A stretch of 64,000 nucleotides of DNA from Tricholoma matsutake (taxonomy: Eukaryota > Basidiomycota > Agaricomycetes > Agaricales > Tricholomataceae): the NCBI GenBank assembly GCA_026075535.2, contig AP026547.1, positions 8,246,001 through 8,310,000 on the forward strand, in the 5' to 3' direction. Positions 1 to 10,839 of this stretch are shown piece after piece. The notes beneath the pieces were generated by a model. That model saw nothing but the letters and a program-made list of their open reading frames with translations, did no database searches and had not been told where the DNA came from. The translations under genes and the position numbers were made by a program. Positions within the stretch are counted from its first letter, which is position 1, and each line of letters begins with the position of its first letter.

Positions 1-819
1 AGTACTGGCGCGTTGGGAATTCCTGGTTGTGCACTGGCGAGTTTTGGTTGGGGTCATAAGAGGAGAAGAGACGAGTGAAGTGTGAGTTCGTATATACTGT
101 TAAGAACTGATCCTAGAGGCTGCTTCGGAATCTGACTGGACACTGTGGGTGATGATAGTGGAAGATTGTCAGGTTGATGCAGATTCTGCGGGAGGGGAAA
201 TGGAAAGGACTTGGCTTCAGCTTGTAAGAAGCTGTGCCCTTCACCTTGTCTGGTGTCCTAATTTCAAGTCGAAGGTTTAGAGGTAGGAGCAGGAAAGTGC
301 AGGTAAAAGCAGGGAGGAGTATGGAGGGACTTAGGTTAAGTTCAGATGGGACTAGAACTTCAGAGGGAGACTAGAGGTTGAGTCGAATGGAGTTCAGACT
401 CTTAGAGGACAGGGGTTGGAGTAGAAGGAGGTTTTAGATTGGCAGGATAAAGTCGAGTCTATGTCGATATATGAACTGAGGAATACAAGGCGAAACTAGC
501 TAAACTTAAATACTAGAGTCCAGAATAAAAGCGGGATGGAAACAGAAACTGCAGCAGTGTCTCGACTGCATAGATAAATTACCTAGCAGAGGCCGCACAG
601 GAATCCATAGTTGAATTTGCAAAACTAGATGGCAGCCTTGGGAAGGCAGCCATGGATGCTGTACAAGGCGGCCTGGTGCATAGCAGTGTGGGCAGTGCAA
701 GCCGGCCAGGAATGAAATTGGAAGGCGTAGACAAAAGTCAGGTTCGAGGTGTGGAAAAGGATCGGATGGGTGTGGGTTCCGATCGGGCAAGGAACAGTTC
801 TTGACAGGGCCAAAGGCAA
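1..819. other. No recognisable gene
   Basis: I see no convincing coding region here. The open frames on the minus strand between about 500 and 850 have no motif I recognise and lie over repetitive sequence. The stretch leads into a dispersed repeat that begins near 820. Confidence 0.4.
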
Positions 820-960
820 AGCATAGGGTTGCATGACGAAAAGTCAGACACAACCAGGCAGGTGATGAAAGTCTGATTTGCAGAGCCAGGAACTAGAGAG
901 CAGCACTGCCAGAATGAAGAAAGACAGTGAGGGAACAGAAGAAATTCTGAGTCAACTTGA
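820..960. repeat. Dispersed repeat R1, copy 1
   Basis: Carries the motif TGACGAAAAGTCAGACACAAC followed by a purine-rich tract. Related sequence built on GACAAAAAGTCAGAC recurs at 8981-9250, 33520-33680 and 43800-44150. Three of the four copies lie next to a TET/JBP gene or remnant. The boundaries are approximate and no terminal structure was found. Confidence 0.6.
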
Positions 961-1229
961 ACTTGAAGTTAGGAGTTTCTCATGCTAATGTTTGAAATCC
1001 TATTAGGGTTAAGTAGTACACAGCCACCGACTCAGGTTCAGGTTCAAGTTCACTGAGGGACCAGCCTGCCAAGTGACTCAGACATCAAGCTTACCATGAG
1101 TGGACACAGGTGATCCCCTATCAAATTAAAATCGTCTTTCTCAATTAAGACCAACATCTGTCCACACCGCCACCAATGTCAGACGATGGGGACAAGCACT
1201 GGAGGAATTGTGTACAGCCAGGGTATAAC

Positions 1230-1560
1230 TTATCCAGATTGGCATGTCAACAAATCCCTTACTGTAGTTCTCCTCCTTTTGAAACCCATGCTCAGGCTCA
1301 ACCCATCTGAATAGCCTGACTCAGAGACCCTGGCCAGCCATGGCAAAGGAGTACTGAATCTCATGTGCCAGTGGTTGGATGGGGAGGTTTGAGTGGCTGC
1401 TGATGAGGCTGAGGGAATGATGATTGATGCCCCAGCCTGAGAGGAAACTCGATAACAATGCCAAGCTCCCATAGGACAAGGTGGGCACTGCACTGTGATG
1501 TTGAATCCGAAAACTTTTTGCTAGGTTCATAAATGTAGTGGCTACTTGAAAGAAATGATT
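1230..1560 (-). pseudogene. TET/JBP-type dioxygenase remnant (C-terminal part)
   Basis: A degraded copy of the C-terminal third of a fungal TET/JBP-like 2-oxoglutarate/Fe(II) dioxygenase. Read across shifting minus frames, it matches the better copy at 33.8-34.6 kb: a block resembling HLILWECGIVIEFPPG, then SHSNLPIQP, then a tail resembling WVEHGFQKEE. The frame changes several times and the upstream H-x-D iron-binding segment is missing, so it cannot be functional. Sequence beyond about 1560 no longer resembles the gene. Family members oxidise 5-methylcytosine, and in mushrooms they are multi-copy and linked with transposons. The identification rests on similarity to the second copy in this window. 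Confidence 0.6.
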
Positions 1561-2142
1561 CACTAGTTCTTAAACATGGTCACAAACTCACCGAAGTCAG
1601 CTGCCACACTGAGTCATTGCACCATTCATTGTAGAGCCATGGATTTGATAACAGGATGTCATTCCCAAAGTACTATATGCACCAGAATGGGGAAATGTAG
1701 GGCATTCGGTATAGTCAAATTGTGATGATTTGAAGAGGATGTGTTTATTGCAAGGGACGGGTCTCCCCCAAAGTCGGGTTTGACACAATAAGCATCTATG
1801 TAAATCTCTGCAGCGTAACCGCTCGACTTCGTCCCCTCAAAGGGTTGGTGAGTGAAAATTCTTGCCAATGAGTGGCCTACTACTAGTAACAAATGTGGAG
1901 GGGAATTCTCAGGCTATTTCTGGTGTGACTTGATGTCGAGCACAGTGCCATGATAGGTACTACAAGGCTATATATGGTGTGTTGAGACTCTGATATTATT
2001 CCATAGCAGCGGTAAAACCTATAAGAGCAAAAATATGAATTAGACCAGGTAGACCTCCATGACAACCAGATAAAGAAAGTGCAAATGAATGCTACATACA
2101 TAGATGTCCAATCTGAGCTGACACATGTTAAGAAATGTATGC
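1561..2142. other. No recognisable gene
   Basis: Only short frames without motifs. The segment separates the TET/JBP remnant from the 3' end of the Plavaka transposase gene, and no terminal inverted repeats were recognised in it. Confidence 0.4.
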
Positions 2143-5100
2143 CTAGTACATCCCAGTAAAATCTTCAGGCTCTCCATCATCTTCTTCCCCCTCCCCATCC
2201 TCTACATCATCCATTTCAATGTCGTCCCACCCTTCCAAGTCAAGGTCTTCCAAACACAGCTCTGGTTTGTCTGACTCATAACCCATGTCACTACCTCTGT
2301 CGTTGTCCTGTGCAAGAGACTCTCCCAATGCTCCCTGCAGCCCCAGATCTGGAGCCTGAGTTTCTTGGGAATCCTCAGTCAGATTGGAAACTCAGCCTGA
2401 AGTGAGTGCTGACTGATGTGCATGGAAGTGGCCAACACTTAGCCCCCAGTGGTAGCGCATGAGAAGATCCCTGTTGGAGAACCTAGGGGAACAGAATGAA
2501 ATCAGAAGTAGCAAGTAAGCAATAAACACACTGGTTAACGTAGTATTGATTGTAATCTTTACTATCCTTGGTGCAGTGCGAGATGCCAATCCCATCCACT
2601 CGTCGTTTTCCTTTTGCAAAGGCTGGTAAGATGTGACACCCATGCAGGACATCTTTTGGATCCACAAAACCAAAAGAACAATTTTTGTTCATAGGAGGGA
2701 AGCGGACAGAGTCTAGCTTGGAATTACTCCACCCTGAAGACCCTGGATTAACAACCTCAAACCATCGCACCCACAAAAAATTGAAGCAGCGAGCTTCAAA
2801 ATCATGCATGCCAGGCCCAGTATAGATCACATTTACATGATATCCGCTGAGGACCTGTGCATACAAGAAATGATGCGGATTCAAACTCTCCACATCATTG
2901 GCAAGAAGCATGACATTACAACGAGATGTCCCTGGGTTAACAATGTCAGTCCCACACTGAACATCATAAGTGGTAAAGTGGAATTGAATAAGCTTGTGGT
3001 GGTATATGCAGTTGTTCTTCAAGAACACGAAATTGCATGCATTTCCATCGGGGCTATGAAATAGTCCAGTATCTGAGCCTGTTCTGAAGCTAGAAGGCTC
3101 TGAAAGCGATTCAGCTTCCCAGAGCAATGCTGTTTGGATTCGGGGAAGTAGATGCTCTCTTAACTTTGGTAAGAAATTCTGTGTGAGGGGTTAGTACAAA
3201 TCAGCAGAAGAATACAAAGATTGTTCACCTTGATTGTGGGATCACCCTCGTTCTTTTGTAGGAAGGTCAGTATGTGTACAGAACATTTCTGGGACTTTCC
3301 TATGTTGTACTGTACCCCAGGGTCATGTGTAACATCCTCTGGCTCTATTTTTGAGGATGGGCTAAGGCGTTGATGATCCAGCCTCTCGTGGATCATGCTG
3401 ATATGGCGCTCTCGTCGCTCAATCCTCGATATTTGCTGTGGTATTGATCAGCCGCTAGACCGAAGTGACTGAGTTTTGGACATTCGGTGCTCAAGCTTGC
3501 TCTGATGCCCACCGCCACCATAAGCAATGTTACACAAAATATCATGTAAAAGCTTACTGATTGAGTGGAATATGAGTCAGTTGTACCAAAGCGCCAGATG
3601 GTGTCAACATAGTCACCGAGTGCATGGTACTTATTAGTCCTCAGATTGAGCTTCTTCTGCTTCCGTGCATTACTGCTGGATGCTGTAGGTCCTCTTGATC
3701 CAGACACCACATTAATTGTGGATTTCTCCTGATGTCATTGCTGAGCAGCACACTCACGTTCCAACTCTCAAGTCTCGAATGCTTCACATGTCTTTTCCTC
3801 AAATGTGCATAGGCTGTTTCCCAGAGATGTAGTGACATGGGATAAAATGTCCAGAGTCGCATCCGTGTGCATGCTAAGCTTGGCAAGACCATGCCAGTGG
3901 GCTAATTCAAATAAGAGCTTGAGAACATATGTATTGTGGGGTTCAGGCAGAAGACCATCAAAAATGGATATAGCACACTATGTGAATGATATCAGTCAAG
4001 TTGAGAATACTAGCGATAACACCCACTTGTAACATATCCTCATAATCATGAGCAGTCATCTTCTTCAATTCCAACCGGTTCGACCTTATTTTTCTTATGC
4101 CATCAACCCCGAAAGGAGGAATCTCTCGAAATCTAATGGAAATATCAGTACCAAGCCTTCTGAGGCTTTGAATGATGCTTGCCGTCTATCTAACTTGTGC
4201 TTGAGGCTTTCATTTTGGCAATCTAGAATGTGTAGTAGATGTATGAAAACTGCCTTCCAGACACCGAGCTCAACCTCATGCATGAGATTGCCAAATGTGT
4301 TGAAACCAAATGGCGCCAGCTTGCTTGAAAATGCATTCTGACAAAGCATGAGCATTAAAGTCAACCATCAGAGAGGTAAGAAGGTCATACTGCTGTTGGA
4401 ACAAGAGAATCTTCTTGTAGGAGATCTTCCACTGCTGTACTATCAACCACATAACCCTGCTCATATATCTTCTTGTGCGCCATCTCAACACCATTATGCT
4501 GTTTCACATCATCAATCTGGGCAAGAGTCCTGCGCTGTGTCATATCTCGATGCATCCCCATATTGGCAACACGATCTAACAGTATGAGACAATGAGGACA
4601 AGGGCACTGACCAAGATTATGACATCTAGCTATAAGAATTCTCTCAAAACTTTGAGTTAAAGACACCAGCATTCAAAAGAATCTTGGCTTACTTCTCCTT
4701 GTAGTCTGCAGAATATGTAAATATATGAGGGTAAAAGCGATGCCGAATGCCATCACAACACATAATCACAATTCCATGCTCATAAGCTTCCAGGAATTCA
4801 TCATCAAGGATGATCTCCCACTGAGCATTATAGATTTCTCAATGACAATGGGCCATGAATGCTCTGTTTGGGCCCTTTCCACCCAGGTGCTCTGTGGTGA
4901 AGGCTTTAAATGCATCTGGGAGCTGTCATTCAAAAAGGAATGAGGATCACATACTAGCGCAAAGTTAATGAGGTCCTACTCACCATTTCTAGGTAGGCAA
5001 TGTGCTCAAATGCTTGACAGGAGGGCTTTGACCTTCTGTCCTTCGACTCATTCCCCATCGCAAGATAAATTGGCCATAGTTTAGTGGTGCTGAATGCTGA

Positions 5101-6386
5101 GAGCTGAGTACCATCTGAGGCAAACATAAGACCCACTACAACTCTCTGAAGGTCGCATCCCAGCTCTCTGGGAGAATCCTGAAGGTCATGGTGAGCCTCA
5201 ATGAATGCCTCTGAAGTGTAGAGTTCTCCATGAGCTTTGACTGGTTTAGAAGCTTCAGTTGGTTGCCAAAATAACTCATACAGCTCGAAATGGAGGTGTG
5301 GATGGTTAGAGGGACACATAATTTTCTCCCTAATCACTGACACCAGCTTGCGGTGATGAAGTGTTCCTGCATTGAACTCCTTTTGCCCTGGATGCAGCGA
5401 CCTTCTGGGGAATGGAACCTTGATCTTGATTGGGGTTTTAACCCACCCACTGTTATCCTCTTTGTCCTCCCAGCCTTCATCATTTGAGGGGTTGCACGGC
5501 TGATCTCCACTCAGCTGCACATTAATAAGCTGCCAGTTTGTCCCTGAAACATCCTCAGGTTGAAAGTTTGGATGCCCGACTATCTTGATGAGATCCTGAA
5601 AGCCAGATTGCATTTTCTTTAACCCACCATTCCAATACCATTCTCCTAGTAAAAATGATGACTGATTCGGATATGGGTGGTAAGAGTCAGCTGGATGGTC
5701 AGGGAAAGTATCTGGGGATGTATCCATCAGGTCATCATGCATTATATTCTCATTGGGATCATGGCCTGGGAAATGAGTTGCATGATACTGCCAGAAAAGG
5801 CCAAATTTATTCCATATGGATTTCAGAAGTCTCCTGACACAGGAATGAGCATTTGGGGGTTGCTTGGATGAGGGTGATGCTGGTATGGTAGCTGGAGATG
5901 CAGTTGGCACACATTCCGACACTTCTGGTTGAGGAGCTGGAGGAAGTGCTGCTGGAGGTTCAGGTAGAATATCCTGGTAGTGCTTGGATAGTCGGCAGTT
6001 TTCCCAGCAACCTCTGCGCTCTGCCAGTGGTTGATCCAAGTCTTTGTCGTTCATGGAGGCACTCTAACCGGTATAATAATGATTCAATGAGCAATGAGCT
6101 GCACCAACATCATATATCTTACTTCATTTTGCATGGTGAGTGCAACATTGTTTAATTCTTGTTCAACAGCTACATTTTGGTCCACAGGGCTTTCCGCAGT
6201 TGTGCTTTGCATTACTTCCATTTTTCAATGCTTCTTGGACTGCCAGACCTCTTTAGCTTTCTCCAGACTGCTGGAAAGCTGTTTCTTAGTCTTCTGGCAA
6301 CTACCCTTGTGAAAAGTATAGGCTTGTAGTACAGAGAATGTGCGCCCGCAAACACAGACTTGATACCAGGCTGGCAGCAGGTCCAT
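2143..6386 (-). pseudogene. Plavaka (CACTA/EnSpm-type) transposase, nearly full length, decayed
   Basis: Segments in order on the minus strand match the Plavaka transposase family. The N-terminus starts at an ATG near 6386 with a zinc-finger-like CVCGRTFS...FHKGSC motif. It is followed by a proline-rich linker and a long conserved block at 6054-4954 (SSFLLGEWYWNGG, VSVIREKIMCP, ASDGTQLSAFSTTKLWPIYLAMGNESK). Then come LGQCPCPHCLILLDRV near 4620, NLMHEVELGVWKAVF near 4290, and the C-terminal part at 3127-2392 with FNFLWVRWFEVV, FGFVDPKDVLHGCHILPAF and NRDLLMRYHWGLSVGH. An acidic tail ends near 2143. Introns are likely, but parts of the 3160-4100 core are split between frames, so I treat the gene as decayed. 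It would cut and move its own element. Terminal inverted repeats were not located. Confidence 0.8.
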
Positions 6387-6858
6387 GGCAAGATAATGAG
6401 AATGGTGGTGGGCAGAACTCTGCTAACAGTGCAACGTCCAGAAACCTCAGCCTGACTGGAGGGCTCGACATGAGAAAATGATCGCTAGCATGTATGAGTC
6501 AATTTATGAATTGACAGTCTGAGTCCGATATTGCTGGATTAATAAAAGGCTGTAAATGTTGGGCGTGCTACAGAGGCATTGTATTAGAATGAGGAAATGT
6601 TCAAGTTAATGCTAAGGGATGAGTGAGCTTACTGTTGTCATTCCCATCAAACTTGCACTTCGAAGTTTCCTATTTCAAATTATCCCAAATCATTGGTGGA
6701 TATTATCAATAGTTGTAGCACCATACCTTTGCTTTGACCATGTATGATGGGTTATACTAAAATGACTCAAGCTGGAAGTTGGGACAATGTGGGGACTAAT
6801 AAAACAGAAGGATGTTCACAGATAATAAGATTTTACAAGATATACTATACATAGGTAA
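6387..6858. other. Spacer without recognisable gene
   Basis: AT-rich sequence between two minus-strand genes; nothing recognised. It probably holds the promoter of the Plavaka gene and the 3' flank of the next gene, but no specific signal can be supported. Confidence 0.3.
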
Positions 6859-8930
6859 TTATGGAAGCTGGGTAGGAACAACTGTGGCATGGCCAAATAA
6901 ACGATAGAAAGTTTGTGTATAAAAACAAGTTATGTGGTCCTTGAGTTGCTGGACATCTGCTTCAGTATACATATTATGTGAGGCCAGATCAGGTAGTAAA
7001 AGAGGTGTTGGCTTCAGTCCATCCCAATCCCTCATCAATGCCCTCACCACCAGCAAAAATGGTAACCTTTCTTGCCAGTCATGAGCTTGCAAACCAAAAT
7101 TTGCCTGCTGTATGTTGGTGACGACTAGCAAAGGTACATCAAAACACTTTAGCACCATAGCCTGCCACTCATGTTCACCCCAGTGGGGTGACAAGCCTGA
7201 GGCATGCTTGTCGAGGGCCAAAAGCTCAAAGCAGAAATTAAGCTCAGTCAATTCCCATAGAATTTTCTGTGCCTCATCAACTGGCACTGTGGGACAACTG
7301 TCAGATGGTGGAGGACAAAGGTCAATCTGGAGTTCATCCAAAGCATCTGCAAAGATGGCCTTGACTTGTTCATGTTGACGAATTAAACTTGGCTCATGGC
7401 TGCATGCCACAAGCCCATCAAGAAGAAAATCATGCCACTGTTGACCATACAAGGGAGATGCTGAGCTTTCCACTGAAAATACTCATAAGATGCAGGCAGG
7501 TTGAAATACTTTCCATGTGGCAAAGAATTTTGCACAGTGAGCCTCATTGGTAGAAGCAAAAATCGCTGCCTCAGGAAATAGATAATGTGTGTGATAAGAT
7601 GCCAGGGGTTCGTCCCTTCTAACCGCCTTCAATGCATCATGCCAGGCAGGAATTGGGAGTGGCATGAGGGGGCTCTCGTACACATCAAACTTGTCACAGC
7701 CCGTTGGCAGATTTGAAGATTTCTGCTTATTATCTGTCATGGGAGGGTGAGTTGATGGATGACAAAACAACTCTGGTTACTTATGAAGAACTCCTTTTCC
7801 CTTACTCTTGTTGGCACCATATTGTTGGCTAACTCCCCCAATGGCCCTGGTGCCTGGTCCATCTTTTGATCTTACTAAGGCTTCTATGTGTCCTGATGTG
7901 GATGTATTCATTTCGCTGGCATGGAGGGCAAACAGATCTGGATAGCACAGGAAGTTGTGAGCATACAGTAGGATTGCCTCATGCTTGTAATGAGAACTAG
8001 CCGGGCCCCAGTATATAATAGGGTAATTGAAGTGGTGTGGCTCAAAGCAGATCCCATAGTGGTGCAGTACCATAAGCGGGATGACTGCGAGTATATTTGT
8101 TTGGCCAAGGTCTGAGGCCGGCCATGTCAACCAGAATGGAAGGCTTGCATGGAAAAAGTCCTGTGCAACGCGAATATCATTGGTGAAAACACCAACAGTG
8201 TCAGCAACTTTGACTGACAGGGAGCCCACTGCCAACCTAGTCGAGTCCATCTGGGGTTTGTACACCTCCATGTAATCCAACATTGCCATTACATCAAGCC
8301 AACACCTTTGCACATCCCTCACACCAAACGCCATCTGATGGTAGTTCATCCATACCAACCCAAGACAGACGAGACCATGCTCGATCATTTTAACCATTGG
8401 ATCAAGGGTAGGCAGCACCTGAGATTTGGATGAATTCGACATGAATGCTTGGACCCGAGATAACAAAATCAACACTGAACACTTCAGCTCGCCCAGCTTT
8501 GAATCCGATAGCTTGCCAAGGCCCTGAATGGGGGATGCTGGGTCCCTCAAGGGTATAAAGTCCTCATGCATAGGTTCCCACCATATAATTAAATGGGTGG
8601 AAAGTGATTTAGCCCTAGGAATTGCACCGTGGTGACAGTTAAATGCATTATAAGGCTGTGGCCAGAGAATAGGATCATCATCTGCATAGAGGCTGTCGGC
8701 GTGCATCATTACTTTATGGTCTCCAGCTGGCAGTTCAGGGATGAAGGTTTGATTAGGAGTGGTGACAAAATGTTCTCCATCGAAGAGGAGAGCCCCAACT
8801 TTGCTATCTGTTGCACCAATGGGCCCTGTAAGAACACATTCAGCAGGGAAGCCATCACAAACTCAAGATTCAACACACTATAATCAACTTGAAACCTCAG
8901 CAAATCATCATCCACAAGCATGGCAGTCAT
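6859..8930 (-). CDS. Multi-exon protein of unknown function, Agaricomycete-type
   Basis: Four open segments follow each other on the minus strand: 8930-8709, 8709-7777 (310 aa), 7770-7483 and 7473-6859 (204 aa). They read as one spliced gene for roughly 650 residues. I recall a multi-copy hypothetical family of mushrooms with a similar core of the type LDYMEVYKPxM...VADTVGVFTND...AQDFFHASLPFW, but know no function for it. I see no signal peptide, membrane segment or catalytic motif. Exon junctions were not resolved, and the first exon and true start are uncertain. It could be a host gene or transposon cargo. It lacks obvious internal stops within the long exons, unlike the neighbouring Plavaka copy. 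Confidence 0.5.
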
Positions 8931-8980
8931 TTTGATGAGTTCCTGCTAGCCATGAGAATACTACTTAGTACTAGTAAGAG

Positions 8981-9500
8981 AGGTACAGGCAAGGGCTTAC
9001 AAATGATGTAAATATAGCATTGAGCCTTCAAGTTCAAGGCGCCAAAGGCATCCACAGACAACTTGATGGAATCCAAATGTAGGATTGAGTGACAAAAAGT
9101 CAGACTCAAGGCAGGTGACAAAAAATGAGTAGGAGAAAATGGAGCGCTGAAAGAAGTGGCAAGCTTCAAGTTGGAAGTACACTTCAAGCTTTCAAGTTCA
9201 AGTTCAGGCTCAGGCTCTTGAACTTGAAACATCTGACTCAGCTGTCTCAAGTTCTCATGCTAATGTAGGGTTAAGGTTAACCATGGGCAAATCTTACACA
9301 GCCACTGAAATTCAAGTTCAAAGTGGCAGCAGCCCTTGTTCTTGAAGCTTAAAGTCCAAGTCTCATTCTCGTCGTATCTTGCCATATTCCTGGCTGCAGT
9401 TAAAAGTGCTGGTCTGACTTTTCATCACCTGCACTGGTGTTGAGTCTGACTTCTTGTCACTCAAGTGCCATAACTTGAAGTTCAAGGTTGCAGTGCTAGG
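8981..9500. repeat. Dispersed repeat R1, copy 2
   Basis: Aligns by eye with 43879-44150: both hold ATGATGTAAATATAGCATTGAG, then ATCCACAG.CAACTT, GACAAAAAGTCAGACTCAAGG, and GAGTAGGAGAAAATGGAG before a tract rich in AAGTTCAAG. The copies differ by indels and many transitions. No TSD or terminal repeat was identified, so its class is unknown. Confidence 0.6.
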
Positions 9501-9505
9501 ACAAA

Positions 9506-10315
9506 ATGGCTGACCAGGAGAAATTTCATACCACAAGCACCTTTTTCAAAGACATTCCTTGGAAAACAGATGTTGTCTCTGCCCCCGGTGGTCTTGATAA
9601 ACTAGAAATGGTGGTATCTAATGTGTGTGTGAGTTGACTCACTTTTCAATTATTTTCTGTTAATGCTTATTCTGCTAAGGCATACTTGGGTGTGATTTGT
9701 GAGCAGGAGAACTTGTGCCAATCCGGGTCAACATACTTTACAGGAATGGAGAAATTGATGGTCCTGCAAAGATTTTGTCTAACTGGTGACTTTCCTGAGA
9801 AAAAGGCCGACATACTTGTGAAGGAACTTCTGAAGTATAGCCTCCTGGATGTAGTCGCATTTGTTTTTGATACGGCATCAGAGAGCAATTCCAAAGAAAG
9901 GGGGGAAGTGCCATTTGTTGATAAGATTGTGCATCTCTTTTTCTCTGTAACACTACTTACCTGTTTAAAAATATACCTCTCAGGGCCATGCAACTATGGG
10001 TGACTGGCTCAAAGTCGTCAAAACTGCGATCGGAAGCATGGAATCTGATAGCACATATATGTTTCTTAATGCAATGACTGTTGATGATTGGCTCTCTGCC
10101 TGTTTGTCATGCCACTGGGAATGTTTACAGGGCAAAGATTTTCCAAAACTTTGCAGCTGCTGCATTTCATCTGTCCTATCTTCTCCAAGTACGTGTGCCG
10201 CACTCTCTGTATTTTTTTCCCCCAACACTTTAGTCATCAGGGTAATTTGTACTTGCCCAATGACAAGAATGATCTCAAGGAGGCACTTGGAAAGTAAGGG
10301 CATAATTTCATGACA
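9506..10315 (+). CDS. Unrecognised spliced gene fragment
   Basis: An ATG at 9506 opens a frame (MADQEKFHTTSTFFK...) that meets a GT at about 9621. A second open block starts after an AG near 9678 and runs to about 9941 (GVICEQENLCQSG... LLDVVAFVFDTASE). A third begins after an AG near 9984 with GHATMGDWLKVVKTAIGSM. The exon pattern with short introns looks genuine, but I recognise no family and no catalytic motif. Decayed coding-like sequence continues to about 10740 with stops. It may be the 5' part of the JmjC-type gene that follows on the same strand, or a separate broken gene. Confidence 0.35.
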
Positions 10316-10839
10316 GACCTTTCCTAATGTTCACAATGTGTCAGATATGGCATTTCAGTAGACCATGAGAATTTTGACATAGCGCCAGAAATGTTACAAA
10401 ACCCTTTATTTATCACTCTTGCCCTTTCACTGGTATTCCTCCTTGTCAATCGTTTGTTAATAATGTGTCTTTTGGGAAGACAAAAATGTTTGAGGTATGA
10501 GAGCACTTGAAACTGGAAGGACGCCACTGATTCCTAAACATTATTATAGCTCTGGAAATCATTTGGTAACAAATGACCCACCATAATTAGAAAGGTTGAA
10601 AAACGACTATTAAGAGTTATATTTGATATTGCCACCACAAAAACAACCATAACAATTCCAGGGTTGTCGGTGGAAGCATTCACAGATATCTCTGCAATGG
10701 GTGTACATGATATATGTAATGATGATGCCAGTTGGTTCACAGCTGGTGAGACCTTCTTATATTATCTATGGACTGACTTTAATTCAATTTCTCAGATATC
10801 TGAATATTAAAGGTCCCCATTGTTACCTCTGAATATCAT
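10316..10839 (+). other. Decayed coding-like spacer
   Basis: Short plus-strand stretches look protein-like (for example around 10590-10745, ending DICNDDASWFTAGE) but are broken by stops. No family recognised. Confidence 0.25.

Noticed and set aside
506..853. 115-residue minus-strand frame
   Set aside because: No motif, overlaps dispersed repeat sequence, and a competing frame covers the same bases.
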